This document shows positions 45,499-55,422 of a DNA stretch of 64,000 bases, in pieces; the first letter of the stretch is position 1, and each line of letters starts with the position of its first letter. This DNA comes from Algoriphagus ratkowskyi (GTDB lineage Bacteria; Bacteroidota; Bacteroidia; Cytophagales; Cyclobacteriaceae), in assembly GCF_002150505.1 (NCBI RefSeq), contig NZ_MSSV01000005.1, forward strand, positions 123,578 to 187,577. Reading direction: 5' to 3'. Below the pieces are notes generated by a model that saw only the letters and a list, made by a program, of their open reading frames with translations, had not been told where the DNA came from and did no database searches. A program made the position numbers and the translations under genes.

Positions 45499-48400
45499 AT
45501 GTTAGATATTATAGCAAAAGGACTTGCAAAAGTATTTGGAACCAAGTCCGACAGAGATATTAAAATACTTCTTCCGATCGTCACGCAGATCAATGAAGTT
45601 TTTGCTGGATTAAAGAGCCTCAGCGATGATCAGTTGCGTGCTAAGACTGAAGAAATCAGGGCTGAAATCAACGCTCATCTGAAAGAATTTGATGATAAGA
45701 TTATTTCAATCAGATCTAAGGTAGATGACTTACCCGCAAAAGCTATTCATGAAAAGGATCAACTTTTCAATCAAATAGATCAGGTCGAGAAAGATCGTAA
45801 TGTGGCTCTTGAAGTCATTTTGGAGAAGGTTTTGCCAAAGGCTTTTGCAGTAGTGAAAGAAACAGCAAGACGATTCAAAGAAAACGGCAAGCTAGTCGTG
45901 AAAGCAAATGATCGTGATCGTGAACTTGCTGTAAGCAAGCAGAATGTAGAGATTCAAGGTGAAGAGGCTACCTGGCATAATAGATGGATGGCCGCTGGGA
46001 CTGAAGTCGTTTGGGACATGATTCACTATGATGTGCAGCTAATCGGTGGTATGGTGCTTCACAAAGGAGATATTGCTGAAATGGCAACTGGTGAAGGTAA
46101 GACATTGGTGTCTACCCTGCCTGCTTACCTCAATGCGCTTGCAGGACGTGGTGTCCACATAGTAACTGTGAATGATTACCTAGCCAAGCGTGACTCCGAA
46201 TGGAATGCTCCACTTTTTGAATTTCACGGATTGACTGTGGATTGTATCGATAAGTTTACCCCCAACTCAGCAGGACGAAAGAAAGCCTACAAGTCGGATA
46301 TCGTTTACGGTACTAACAATGAATTTGGCTTCGATTACTTAAGAGACAACATGGCTCGTGAGGCAGGAGACCTAGTTCAGGGCAAGCATCATTTTGCTAT
46401 GATTGATGAGGTCGATTCCGTGTTGATAGATGACGCGAGAACTCCATTGATTATTTCTGGACCAGTGCCCAAAGGGGATGTACATGAGTTTGACGAGATG
46501 AAGCCAAGAGTTGCTACTCTTGTTGATGAGCAGCGTAAGTTGGTTCAAGGCTTTTTAACGTCTGCCAAAAAAATGCTTGCTGACGGCAATGATAAAGATG
46601 GTGGAGTAGCCTTATTCCGAGCATATCGTGGAATGCCGAAGTACAAGCCATTGATCAAGTACCTTTCTGAACCTGGAATACGAGTGATTCTTCAGAAGAC
46701 AGAAAACCACTTCATGCAAGACAACAAGCGACAGATGCCAGAAGCAGATGAGCCGCTTTTGTTTACAATAGATGAAAAAACAAACGTAGTAGATCTGACG
46801 GATCGTGGTATCGAGACAATGACTACTAAGAATGAAAATATTGAGTTTTTTGTACTCCCAGATATCGGAGTAGTAATTGCTGATTTAGAAAAAGCAGAAG
46901 GTGTTGATGACACTGAAAAGCTTGTTCGTAAGGAGGAAGCTATTAAGGACTATAGCGTAAAAGCACAACGTATTCATACTGTAAATCAATTGCTGAAAGC
47001 ATATTGTATGTTTGAAAAGGATACAGAGTATATCTTGGTGGATGGCAAAGTGAAGATTGTCGATGAGCAGACAGGTCGTGTGATGGAAGGACGTCGTTAT
47101 TCTGACGGATTACATCAGGCAATAGAGGCGAAGGAAAATGTGAAGGTTGAAGATGCTACGCAGACTTACGCCACGATTACCCTACAGAATTATTTCAGAA
47201 TGTATCACAAGTTGGCTGGAATGACCGGTACGGCTGAAACGGAAGCTGGAGAATTCTGGGAAATTTACAAATTGGACGTGGTAGTGATACCTACGAATAG
47301 ACCTATTATCAGAGCTGACCGCGACGATAAAGTATATAAAACAGTACGTGAGAAATTTAACGCAGTAGGCGATGAAATCAATGAGCTCGTTGCTGCAGGA
47401 AGACCTGTTTTGGTTGGTACTACTTCGGTAGAAATATCAGAAGTTCTCAGCAGAATGCTAACGCTAAAGAAAATTCCTCATCAAGTGTTGAATGCAAAGC
47501 AGCATGCTAGAGAGGCGGATGTAGTTGCTATTGCAGGTCAATCTGGCACCGTAACAATTGCAACCAACATGGCTGGCCGTGGAACTGACATTAAATTGTC
47601 TCCGGAGTCGAAAAAAGCTGGAGGCTTGGCTATTATCGGTACAGAGCGTCATGAATCCCGACGTGTCGATAGGCAGTTAAGAGGTAGATCTGGTCGTCAG
47701 GGTGATGTAGGATCTTCTCAGTTTTTCGTATCCTTGGAAGATAGCTTAATGCGTCTTTTCGGTTCGGAGCGTATCGCCAAATTGATGGATAGAATGGGGC
47801 TTGAAGAAGGCGAAGTTATCCAGCATAGCATGATTTCAAAGTCTATAGAACGCGCGCAGCGTAAGGTGGAGGAAAATAACTTTGGAACTAGAAAGAGACT
47901 TTTGGAATACGATGATGTGATGAACTCACAGCGTGAAGTGGTATACAAGAGAAGAAGAAATGCGCTTAAAGGGGACAGATTGGAGCTGGATATTTTGAAT
48001 ATTCTCTATGATGTCTGCGAAAGTTTAGTTGACATTGGTAAGTCTAACACTGATCCAGAAGATTTCAGGATGAATGTATTTACTACCCTTGGGCTGGATC
48101 ATACTGTCACTGAAAATGATCTAAAAACTAAAGATGCTGGTCTATTAACTCAAGGGTTATACAATCAGGCTTTTGAAAGCTATCAGAAGAAAAGCGAAGT
48201 GATGATGAATACTGCATTTCCAATTTTCAAGCGTGTGCAGGAAGAAAGAGGAGCTACTGTGAAAGAAATCATGGTGCCTATTTCTGATGGAATCAAGCAA
48301 ATCGGTGTGGTAGTTAATCTTGAATCAACATTAAATACTGAGGGTAGAGAGTTAGTGAGAGCAATAGAGAAAAATGTATCTCTTGCTATCATTGATCAAA

Positions 48401-48879
48401 ATTGGAAAGAGCATTTAAGAGACATGGATGACTTGAAGCAGTCGGTTCAAAATGCTGTATATGAGCAAAAAGATCCACTATTGATCTATAAGTTTGAGTC
48501 TTTTGAAATGTTCAAACGCTTCATCGGCAAATTAAATGAAGACATGACTACCTTCTTGACTAGAGCAGATTTGCCCAAGCAAGATCCAAATCAAGTCCAT
48601 GCAGCTGCTCCTCAACGTAGTGCAGATACTGAAGTACAAGCGTCTAAAGCCGATGCTGGAAGCACGTTAAATCCAGGAGCAAATCGTGCTGCAGTAGCCG
48701 CTTCCAACGCTGGAAGAACAGCTCCACAGGTGGTAGCTCCTAGAAAATCAGATAAGGCATACGGAAGAAACGACAAAGTTTCTGTTCAATATACCAATGG
48801 AACTACCAAATCGGATGTGAAATTTAAAAGTGTGGAACAAGATGTGCATGAAGGAAAATGTGTAATCATTGATAATTAA
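45499..48879 (+). CDS. secA: Preprotein translocase ATPase SecA
   Basis: Motor of the Sec export pathway, 1126 residues. Walker A is MATGEGKTLVS near 198, the Walker B region AMIDEVDSVLIDDART, and helicase motifs TNMAGRGTDIKL and DRQLRGRSGRQGD. It is longer than the E. coli form: roughly 100 extra residues lie between the DEAD motif and the second ATPase part (for example MKPRVATLVDEQRKLVQGF). The C-terminus is Ala/Gln/Ser-rich and has no cysteine zinc motif, ending EGKCVIIDN. Both features are usual in Bacteroidota. A SPOR lipoprotein gene follows at once. Confidence 0.97.
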   Translation: MLDIIAKGLAKVFGTKSDRDIKILLPIVTQINEVFAGLKSLSDDQLRAKTEEIRAEINAHLKEFDDKIISIRSKVDDLPAKAIHEKDQLFNQIDQVEKDRNVALEVILEKVLPKAFAVVKETARRFKENGKLVVKANDRDRELAVSKQNVEIQGEEATWHNRWMAAGTEVVWDMIHYDVQLIGGMVLHKGDIAEMATGEGKTLVSTLPAYLNALAGRGVHIVTVNDYLAKRDSEWNAPLFEFHGLTVDCIDKFTPNSAGRKKAYKSDIVYGTNNEFGFDYLRDNMAREAGDLVQGKHHFAMIDEVDSVLIDDARTPLIISGPVPKGDVHEFDEMKPRVATLVDEQRKLVQGFLTSAKKMLADGNDKDGGVALFRAYRGMPKYKPLIKYLSEPGIRVILQKTENHFMQDNKRQMPEADEPLLFTIDEKTNVVDLTDRGIETMTTKNENIEFFVLPDIGVVIADLEKAEGVDDTEKLVRKEEAIKDYSVKAQRIHTVNQLLKAYCMFEKDTEYILVDGKVKIVDEQTGRVMEGRRYSDGLHQAIEAKENVKVEDATQTYATITLQNYFRMYHKLAGMTGTAETEAGEFWEIYKLDVVVIPTNRPIIRADRDDKVYKTVREKFNAVGDEINELVAAGRPVLVGTTSVEISEVLSRMLTLKKIPHQVLNAKQHAREADVVAIAGQSGTVTIATNMAGRGTDIKLSPESKKAGGLAIIGTERHESRRVDRQLRGRSGRQGDVGSSQFFVSLEDSLMRLFGSERIAKLMDRMGLEEGEVIQHSMISKSIERAQRKVEENNFGTRKRLLEYDDVMNSQREVVYKRRRNALKGDRLELDILNILYDVCESLVDIGKSNTDPEDFRMNVFTTLGLDHTVTENDLKTKDAGLLTQGLYNQAFESYQKKSEVMMNTAFPIFKRVQEERGATVKEIMVPISDGIKQIGVVVNLESTLNTEGRELVRAIEKNVSLAIIDQNWKEHLRDMDDLKQSVQNAVYEQKDPLLIYKFESFEMFKRFIGKLNEDMTTFLTRADLPKQDPNQVHAAAPQRSADTEVQASKADAGSTLNPGANRAAVAASNAGRTAPQVVAPRKSDKAYGRNDKVSVQYTNGTTKSDVKFKSVEQDVHEGKCVIIDN

Positions 48880-48886
48880 GGAAATT

Positions 48887-49411
48887 ATGAGAGTTCTCTG
48901 GATTTTAGGATTAGTACTGATTTTGGCTTCTTGTAAAATTACTAGAAAGACCACTAGTGCCGCATCTGGCTATGCCAATTATCAGGAGAACTTAAAACCA
49001 TCTCTCCCTGTATATCCAGATTATCGTGCGCAGATGAGTGCAAATCCGTCATTAATTGAATCCTCGGCATCTACCGAGGCGATTGATGATCAATTAAGCC
49101 AAGTCCAGACGAGATTGATAAGTAAGAATAAGTCTGAGCCCTATTTTAGCGGGTTTTCAGTCTTAGTGTATTCGGGAATTGATCGAGAAAAAGCCTTCAA
49201 AACCCGGGATGAGCTAGCAATGAATTTCCCTGACCTTGCACCGGAAATGCAATATGAACAGCCACGATACCTCGTAAAAGTAGGGAAATATGCACATAAA
49301 ATCGAAGCCCAAAAAAGCTTCTCAGAAGTGAAAGCGCAATTCCCCACTGCGCGGATAATTCAAGATCGCTTTCAGCGTGAAGAATTTAAAACAGTTAATG
49401 AACTCAATTAA
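48887..49411 (+). CDS. SPOR domain lipoprotein
   Basis: A 174-residue lipoprotein; from the ATG chosen, the signal peptide ends with LILASC (C16). The C-terminal 70 residues (FSGFSVLVYSGIDREKAFKT to FPTARIIQDRF, with YLVKVGKYAHKIEAQKSFSEV in between, cut) form a SPOR fold that binds denuded peptidoglycan. It begins 8 bases after secA and ends 5 bases before the M20 gene, so all three may share one message. Confidence 0.83.
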   Translation: MRVLWILGLVLILASCKITRKTTSAASGYANYQENLKPSLPVYPDYRAQMSANPSLIESSASTEAIDDQLSQVQTRLISKNKSEPYFSGFSVLVYSGIDREKAFKTRDELAMNFPDLAPEMQYEQPRYLVKVGKYAHKIEAQKSFSEVKAQFPTARIIQDRFQREEFKTVNELN

Positions 49412-49415
49412 AATA

Positions 49416-50606
49416 ATGCTGAAGGACAAAATTAAATCTCTGGCTAAGGCCTACAAAGAAGAAGTAATTGCAAATCGTCGCCACCTTCACGCTAATCCCG
49501 AACTTTCTTATCAAGAACACAATACAGCGAAGTTTGTAAAGGAAAAGCTCCAAGAAATAGGAATTACTAACATTGAATCAAAGGCAGATACCGGATGGGC
49601 GGCTTTGATAGAGGGAAAAAATCCAAGTAAAAGAGTAATTGCACTACGTGCCGATATGGACGCATTGCCGATCATTGAAGCAAATGAGGTCTCCTATAAA
49701 TCCCAAAATCCCGGTGTGATGCATGCCTGTGGACATGATGCTCACACTGCATCATTATTGGGAGCCGCCAAAATCCTTCATGAACTGAAAGATGATTTTG
49801 AAGGAACAATTAAACTGATTTTTCAACCGGGAGAAGAGGTTGCTCCTGGTGGTGCATCTTTGATGATTGCAGATAAGGTATTAGAAAATCCACGACCAAA
49901 TGCAATCATTGGTCAGCATGTGATGCCTTTCATAGAAGTAGGTAAAGTCGGTTTCCGTCCTGGAATCTACATGGCGAGTGCTGATGAAATTTATGTAACC
50001 GTAAAAGGCAAAGGTGGCCATGCAGCTATGCCAGAGACTTTAATCGATCCTGTTTTGATCGCTTCTCACATGATTGTAGCTTTGCAGCAAGTAGTGAGTA
50101 GAGCAGCTAGTCCAAAGATTCCATCTGTACTTTCTTTCGGGAGAGTGGAGGCATTAGGAGCCACCAACGTGATTCCTAATGAGGTGAAAATTCAAGGAAC
50201 TTTCCGCACATTGGATGAGAATTGGAGAGCAAAAGCTCATGAGAAGATGCTTTCTATCGCCAAAGGAATAGTAGAAGGAATGGGTGGAGAAGTTGATTTT
50301 GAAATTAAGAAGGGATATCCATTTTTAAAGAACGATCCTGAATTAACTCAAAGATCACATCAAGCAGCTATTTCATACTTAGGCCAAGAAAATGTGCTCG
50401 ATTTAGATATATGGATGGCGGCTGAAGATTTTGCTTTCTATTCTCAGGAAGTGGAAGGATGCTTTTATAGATTGGGCACTAGAAATGAAGCCAAGGGAAT
50501 CACTTCTGGAGTTCATACTCCTACGTTTGATATTGATGAAGATTCTTTGGAAGTAGGTGCAGGTTTGATGGCATTCCTAGCAATATCGGAGCTCGAAAAC
50601 GTATAA
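49416..50606 (+). CDS. M20 family amidohydrolase
   Basis: A 396-residue zinc metallopeptidase of the M20D class that removes N-acyl groups from amino acids, such as hippurate or indole-acyl hydrolases. Metal motifs: HACGHDAHTASLLGAA (cysteine at the metal site, typical of M20D), GEEVAPGGASLMI with the general base E, and the C-terminal SGVHTPTFDIDE. The frame starts upstream inside the SPOR gene; MLKDKIKSLAKAYKEEVI gives the usual N-terminus. Confidence 0.9.
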   Translation: MLKDKIKSLAKAYKEEVIANRRHLHANPELSYQEHNTAKFVKEKLQEIGITNIESKADTGWAALIEGKNPSKRVIALRADMDALPIIEANEVSYKSQNPGVMHACGHDAHTASLLGAAKILHELKDDFEGTIKLIFQPGEEVAPGGASLMIADKVLENPRPNAIIGQHVMPFIEVGKVGFRPGIYMASADEIYVTVKGKGGHAAMPETLIDPVLIASHMIVALQQVVSRAASPKIPSVLSFGRVEALGATNVIPNEVKIQGTFRTLDENWRAKAHEKMLSIAKGIVEGMGGEVDFEIKKGYPFLKNDPELTQRSHQAAISYLGQENVLDLDIWMAAEDFAFYSQEVEGCFYRLGTRNEAKGITSGVHTPTFDIDEDSLEVGAGLMAFLAISELENV

Positions 50607-50668
50607 CCTCCCAATAAAATCATTTCATTTTTTTGCAATATTTTCCTGTTTCCCTCACTAGTTCTTTC

Positions 50669-51436
50669 ATGAAAAAGCTTCTCACTACTTCAGTATTTGT
50701 ATTTCTCTTGGCAACACAATCCTTCGCGTGGGGTCAGCTGGGTCACTATTTGATCGGCTACATGGCGGAGAAGCAGATGAATAGATCAGTTCGTAAAAAA
50801 GTCGAAAAAGTACTTTACCCTATGTCTATTGGTAGAAGTGGAACGTGGATGGATGAGATCAAGTCGGATAATGCTTATGATTATGCCAACTCATGGCATT
50901 ACTTGACCAGTAGAGCAGGCGAATATGACGAGTCCATTCAAGAGAAGAGTGGAAATGCTTATGCTGAGATAAATAGAATCAAAAATGAATTAAAAGCTGG
51001 AAATCTCGATCCTAAACAGGAAGCTGAATTGCTCAAAATGCTTATTCATATGGTAGAAGATATTCATCAACCACTTCACGTAGGTTCTGGAGATGATAGA
51101 GGTGGAAATGATGTGAAACTCGAATACTTTGGTAAGCCAACTAACCTGCATGCCGTGTGGGACAGCGGAATTATTGATGGTAAAGCGATGAGCTACACAG
51201 AAATTGGGAATGAACTTTCCCGAAGATTGAATAAAGATCTCATCGCGGGATACCGTGCTGGTGGCATGGATACATGGCTAGCAGAAGCCGTGGCTATGAG
51301 ACCATCTGTTTACAATCTTCCAGAAAGCATGAAAATATCATATGCTTATGGTTATGAAAACATGCCCTTTTTAGAAGAAAGGTTGATAGCTGCCAGTATT
51401 AGGTTAGCACAGATTTTAGAAGAAATCTTTGGTTAA
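50669..51436 (+). CDS. S1/P1 family nuclease
   Basis: Secreted zinc nuclease of 255 residues. The signal peptide MKKLLTTSVFVFLLATQSFA is followed by WGQLGHYLIG. In this family the mature N-terminal tryptophan and the histidine bind zinc. Other metal motifs are SWHYLTSR (about 90) and MLIHMVEDIHQPLHVG (about 127-142), DRGGNDV, and NLHAVWDSGI. It likely degrades single-stranded nucleic acids in the periplasm. The upstream ATG in the long frame would break the signal peptide, so the later one was taken. Confidence 0.93.
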   Translation: MKKLLTTSVFVFLLATQSFAWGQLGHYLIGYMAEKQMNRSVRKKVEKVLYPMSIGRSGTWMDEIKSDNAYDYANSWHYLTSRAGEYDESIQEKSGNAYAEINRIKNELKAGNLDPKQEAELLKMLIHMVEDIHQPLHVGSGDDRGGNDVKLEYFGKPTNLHAVWDSGIIDGKAMSYTEIGNELSRRLNKDLIAGYRAGGMDTWLAEAVAMRPSVYNLPESMKISYAYGYENMPFLEERLIAASIRLAQILEEIFG

Positions 51437-51879
51437 TAAATAATTTTATGGAAAAGCCATTGGTTCAAATACCTTAATTGGCTTACATCAGTCATGATAT
51501 TTGGCAAATACAAAGACTGCTTCCACTAAGTCTCCTAACCACACTTTTTGATACAGCCTCTTTTTCCCAAGAATTGAGATAAAAATTAAGTAGAATTTAT
51601 TTCAATTGTGATTTAGATGGGTTATTTGAATGTAGAATTGCAAAAGATGGAATTCAAAATGAGTTGAAATTACCCGCCCTCAATTATCTAATTCTTTCTA
51701 TTAAAATCATGTGTCGGCTTTTGTTAAGATCATTATCCAATTTTGTTATATAAAGGTACAAAAGCAATATAAATCAAGCTCGAATTTAGCGTTAAGGGCG
51801 CTTCGGTCACCGGTCATCTGACCAGATGAGCAAAGAATTTCTGGTTACTGATAAAATTTGGGGTAATCAGATTTTTTTC
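51437..51879. other. Gene-free region between S1/P1 nuclease and ruvB
   Basis: 443 bases without a convincing frame on either strand. It contains one stretch near 51541-51570 (CACTTTTTGATACAGCCTC) that recalls insertion-sequence ends, and short hairpin-forming sequence around 51800-51830. No terminator with a clear T-run was found for either flanking gene. Confidence 0.5.
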
Positions 51880-52914
51880 TCACATCCCCTCAAACAATCC
51901 ACCCATTCCCTGAGCTGGCTTTATTTTAAGATGCTTATAAGCTAACTCAGTAGCTACACGACCGCGAGAAGTTCGCTTCAAATAGCCTTCTTGAATCAAA
52001 AATGGTTCGTACACTTCCTCGATAGTCTCTGCTTCTTCACTACAAGCTGTCGCTATCGTGCTTAGCCCAACTGGCCCGCCATTGAACTTTTCGATAATGG
52101 TCAGCAAGATTCGGTTATCCATTTCATCCAAACCATTCACATCCACATCGAGAGCATCTAGCGCAATTTTGGAGATTTCCAGGTTAATCGTTCCATCGCC
52201 TTTTACCTCGGCAAAATCTCGCGTTCTCCGTAGAAGCATATTTGCAATCCTTGGTGTTCCCCGGCTTCTTCGAGCGATCTCGTAAGCCGCCACTTCGTCA
52301 ATGGGAGTTTTGAGGATTCCAGCCGAGCGCTGCACGATATCAGTGAGCAACTTCGCATCGTAATACTCCAATCGGGAGTTGATCCCAAACCTTGCACGGA
52401 GCGGAGAAGTTAATAAACCCGACCGGGTGGTAGCACCGATTAGTGTAAAAGGACTTAGGGAAATCTGAACAGATCTAGCGTTTGGACCAGAATCCAACAT
52501 GATATCTATCCGGAAATCCTCCATCGCTGAATACAGATATTCTTCTACAATGGGATTGAGCCTATGAATCTCATCTATGAAAAGCACATCGCCCTCATCA
52601 AGGTTGGTCAACAAACCAGCCAGATCGGAAGGTTTATCCAGTACTGGACCAGAGGTGATTTTGATGCCAGCCTGAAGTTCGTTTGCGATGATATGGCTCA
52701 AAGTTGTTTTGCCTAAGCCTGGAGGTCCATGCAGAAGCACGTGATCCAAAGGCTCATTTCGGTTTTTCGCAGCTCGAACGAAAACTCGCAAATTTTCCAC
52801 GATTTTGAATTGTCCTGTGAAATCCTCAAAGCTTAACGGTCGTAACGCTTTTTCGTAATCCTTGTCCTTTGGGCTGAGACTTTCGTCCTCTCCACTTAAA
52901 TAATCTTCTCTCAT
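51880..52914 (-). CDS. ruvB: Holliday junction helicase RuvB
   Basis: Branch-migration motor of 344 residues that works with RuvA and RuvC. Walker A is GPPGLGKT (63-70), Walker [10 protein letters not shown] (D114, E115), sensor 1 [17 protein letters not shown] and the arginine-finger region [22 protein letters not shown] (cut). Length is normal. It diverges from apbE; a -7-like TATATTTG (52933-52940, minus) lies about 19 bases ahead of the start. ruvA and ruvC are not in the window. Confidence 0.97.
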   Translation of the reverse strand: MREDYLSGEDESLSPKDKDYEKALRPLSFEDFTGQFKIVENLRVFVRAAKNRNEPLDHVLLHGPPGLGKTTLSHIIANELQAGIKITSGPVLDKPSDLAGLLTNLDEGDVLFIDEIHRLNPIVEEYLYSAMEDFRIDIMLDSGPNARSVQISLSPFTLIGATTRSGLLTSPLRARFGINSRLEYYDAKLLTDIVQRSAGILKTPIDEVAAYEIARRSRGTPRIANMLLRRTRDFAEVKGDGTINLEISKIALDALDVDVNGLDEMDNRILLTIIEKFNGGPVGLSTIATACSEEAETIEEVYEPFLIQEGYLKRTSRGRVATELAYKHLKIKPAQGMGGLFEGM

Positions 52915-52932
52915 AGTTTATTCGTACGCTCA

Positions 52933-52940
52933 CAAATATA
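52933..52940 (-). promoter_or_regulatory. Possible -7 box of ruvB
   Basis: TATATTTG on the minus strand matches TAnnTTTG. No good -33 box 19 bases further up, so this is a partial promoter match. Confidence 0.4.
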
Positions 52941-53009
52941 GAAAATTACGAATGCCTTCTCCCGCATTTTTGAAACCCAGTCTTTCCTACGAAACTGAAA
53001 AATAAGCCT

Positions 53010-53017
53010 TAAATTTG
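53010..53017 (+). promoter_or_regulatory. Possible -7 box of apbE
   Basis: TAAATTTG, 19 bases before the apbE ATG, matches TAnnTTTG. No clear -33 partner was found, so confidence is limited. Confidence 0.4.
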
Positions 53018-53036
53018 CCCTCAAATTCAGAAGCTC

Positions 53037-54107
53037 ATGCGCCCAAACGCCCGGAAAAATATCATCTATTCTATTGTCTTACTTGTAGCCATCATGCTGG
53101 TGTATTCTTGGCGTAATCGTGACAAGACCGAGACGACATTGACCGAAACTACGGTAGCTGTTGCCGGGAAAATGACCATATCAGGTAAAACAATGGGCAC
53201 GACATATAACGTCACTTATCTGGATGAGAAAAGTCGCGACCTTCAAACCTCCATTGATTCCCTTCTCGTAGTATTCAATCAAAACCTTTCTACTTACATT
53301 CCAGATTCTGAATTAAGCAGATTTAATCTAGGTGATACATTGAATTTCAACTTGCCGTATTTGCTGCCAGTATTAGAAGCTTCCAAAAAGGTATATAAAA
53401 ACACGAATGGGGCGTTTGATCCTACAGTAGGCCCTTTGGTTAATATTTGGGGATTTGGCCCCAGTGGACCTGAATTGAAAGACAGCGTTGATATTAAAAA
53501 TCTTTTGGCTTCAGTTGGTTTTACTAAAATCGAATTTGATCAGAAGCAGCTTCGCAAAAAAGTACCAGGGGTTTATCTAGATTTTTCTGCTATCGCAAAA
53601 GGATATGGTTCAGACGTGGTCGCTAATTTTTTGAATTCGAAAGGAATATCAGATTACTTGGTGGAAATCGGTGGAGAGCTAGTTGCCCACGGAACTAATG
53701 AGAAAGGGGAGTTATGGAAAGTTGGAGTGAATCGTCCCGAGGAATCTGCCAGTGCAGCTGATCTCATCAGTATCATTGCGCTGCAAGATCGCGGTATGGC
53801 GACTTCTGGAAACTATAGAAATTATTATGTACGGGATTCAGTCAAAATCTCTCATACGATCAATCCCTCCACAGGGTATCCTGTCAACCACACATTACTT
53901 AGCGCCACCGTTTTGGCGAAGGATTGCATGACTGCCGATGCCTATGCTACAGCCATTATGGTGATGGGAAAAGACAAAGCGATTGCATTGGATTCAGCTT
54001 TGGATGAGATTGAAGTTTTTCTCATCTACGACGATGGGATGGGTGGATTTAAGACTTTTGCGAGTGAAAGTTTGAAACCATACCTTTCTTTCCCGCAAGA
54101 AAATTAA
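53037..54107 (+). CDS. apbE: FAD:protein FMN transferase ApbE
   Basis: Mg-dependent flavin transferase of 356 residues that attaches FMN to threonine in proteins such as NqrB/NqrC and RnfD/G. An N-terminal membrane anchor (about 9-25) places it in the periplasm. Family segments are SGKTMGTTYNVTY (about 50-62), AFDPTVGPLVNIWGFG, the FSAIAKGYGSD active-site stretch, GGELVAHGTN, and SHTINPSTGYPV. No flavoprotein target is in the window. Confidence 0.94.
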   Translation: MRPNARKNIIYSIVLLVAIMLVYSWRNRDKTETTLTETTVAVAGKMTISGKTMGTTYNVTYLDEKSRDLQTSIDSLLVVFNQNLSTYIPDSELSRFNLGDTLNFNLPYLLPVLEASKKVYKNTNGAFDPTVGPLVNIWGFGPSGPELKDSVDIKNLLASVGFTKIEFDQKQLRKKVPGVYLDFSAIAKGYGSDVVANFLNSKGISDYLVEIGGELVAHGTNEKGELWKVGVNRPEESASAADLISIIALQDRGMATSGNYRNYYVRDSVKISHTINPSTGYPVNHTLLSATVLAKDCMTADAYATAIMVMGKDKAIALDSALDEIEVFLIYDDGMGGFKTFASESLKPYLSFPQEN

Positions 54108-54135
54108 TTTTAAATGCAACATTATTGAATTTTAT

Positions 54136-54143
54136 TACCTTTG
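54136..54143 (+). promoter_or_regulatory. Possible -7 box of the ZIP transporter gene
   Basis: TACCTTTG matches the Bacteroidota -7 box, the same sequence as at the tRNA promoter. It lies 52 bases before the ATG. The -33 place shows only ATG, a weak match. Confidence 0.5.
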
Positions 54144-54195
54144 CTTGAGTTATCACTTTCTCATTTTCACTAGAAAAAGAAAGTAACCCCGGCCG

Positions 54196-54951
54196 ATGGA
54201 ATTCAAATTTTTACTTCTTTTTTTCACTGCTATGATCGCAGGATCATTGGTGTTTTTTGCTCCTAATTTCAGAGAGAAATACTTCCGCCTTGTCTTGGTT
54301 TTTGCGGGTTCCTATCTTTTTGCCATTACCATACTCCATATTTTGCCGGAGCTATTTGACAGTGGATTTGATAGTAAAAGAATGGGCTTATACATTCTGA
54401 TTGGTTTTCTGCTACAGCAATTGCTGGAGTTCTGGTCTAGCGGCATCGAACACGGCCATATTCATACACACGAGCATCAGGGCAGTAAAGCCATGACCAC
54501 GATTATGCTTGGCTTGTTCATTCATGCATTTCTTGAAGGTACGCTGTTATCTCACGGAGAATTGATAGATCAAAGTGAACAAGTACTTGGTCATATGCAC
54601 AATAGCAAAACTGTGCTTCTCGGAATTATCCTTCACAAAGGGCCAGCGGCCTTTGCTTTGGCGGCCGTTCTTTCGAGTACGTTGAGCAAGAAAACTACTT
54701 TAATATTATTGACACTTTTTGCTTTGGCTTCACCACTAGGGATGTTGTCTAGTTCATTTTTATTTGAAAGTGGCTTGATACAAAAGCAGGGCATTGGAAT
54801 ACTATATGGCTTAGTCGCTGGAGGATTTCTTCACATCTCTACCACGATATTTTTTGAAAGTAGCCCACATCACAAGTTCCAAATGAATAAGTTGCTCGTG
54901 AGCTTTCTGGCAGCTGGCTTGGCTATTCTCTCGGAGTTTTTTATAAGTTAA
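54196..54951 (+). CDS. ZIP family metal transporter
   Basis: Inner-membrane transporter of 251 residues with about eight helices, likely for zinc or iron uptake. Seen are ILHILPELF (H48, E52) in helix 2, a histidine-rich loop EHGHIHTHEHQG near 85-96, the helix-4 motif HAFLEGTLL (about 110) and LHKGPAAFAL in helix 5, which form the metal path. Regulation by metal is likely but no Zur- or Fur-like box was recognised. Confidence 0.9.
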   Translation: MEFKFLLLFFTAMIAGSLVFFAPNFREKYFRLVLVFAGSYLFAITILHILPELFDSGFDSKRMGLYILIGFLLQQLLEFWSSGIEHGHIHTHEHQGSKAMTTIMLGLFIHAFLEGTLLSHGELIDQSEQVLGHMHNSKTVLLGIILHKGPAAFALAAVLSSTLSKKTTLILLTLFALASPLGMLSSSFLFESGLIQKQGIGILYGLVAGGFLHISTTIFFESSPHHKFQMNKLLVSFLAAGLAILSEFFIS

Positions 54952-55139
54952 AAGATGCTGAATGCAAGAGATAGGAAAGTGTTTCTTGTGAGAAAGCCAA
55001 CCATGTACCTTTAGAATCTCAGGTATTTTCCAGTAGATACAGGAAAAATTCGAGTAATTCCTTGCAATCAGTTTGCATTCCTATGGATGCATTGACTAGT
55101 TTCAAGGGATAATTGTGTTCTCAGCCTTAAACTTATACT

Positions 55140-55403
55140 ATGCCTGCCCAAAATGAAAAAATGAAAGCCTATTGGAGGAAAAATCTCCAAACTCTTTTTA
55201 TACTCCTATTCGTCTGGTTCGTAGTCTCTTTTGGCTGCGGGATTCTTTTCGTAAATGAATTAAATGAAATTAGACTTGGCGGATATAAGCTGGGTTTTTG
55301 GTTTGCACAGCAAGGTTCTATTTTCGCTTTCGTGATCTTGATTTTCATTTACGTAGTCCGAATGAACCGATTGGACAGAGAATTTGATGTGGACGAAGAA
55401 TAA
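55140..55403 (+). CDS. DUF4212 small subunit of a sodium/solute symporter
   Basis: An 87-residue protein with two membrane helices (about 15-34 and 53-71) and the conserved NLQTLFILLFVWFVVSFG (about 15-32) stretch. It is the small partner of VC_2705-class solute:sodium symporters. The symporter gene follows after 19 bases. This pair, next to acs, points to acetate or another short carboxylate. Confidence 0.92.
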   Translation: MPAQNEKMKAYWRKNLQTLFILLFVWFVVSFGCGILFVNELNEIRLGGYKLGFWFAQQGSIFAFVILIFIYVVRMNRLDREFDVDEE

Positions 55404-55422
55404 CTTTTTGAGCTAAAAAACT

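Noticed and set aside
51541..51570. Sequence like an insertion-sequence end (TTTTTGATACAGCCTC) in the gene-free gap
   Set aside because: Only one end is visible, with no transposase, no partner repeat and no target duplication.
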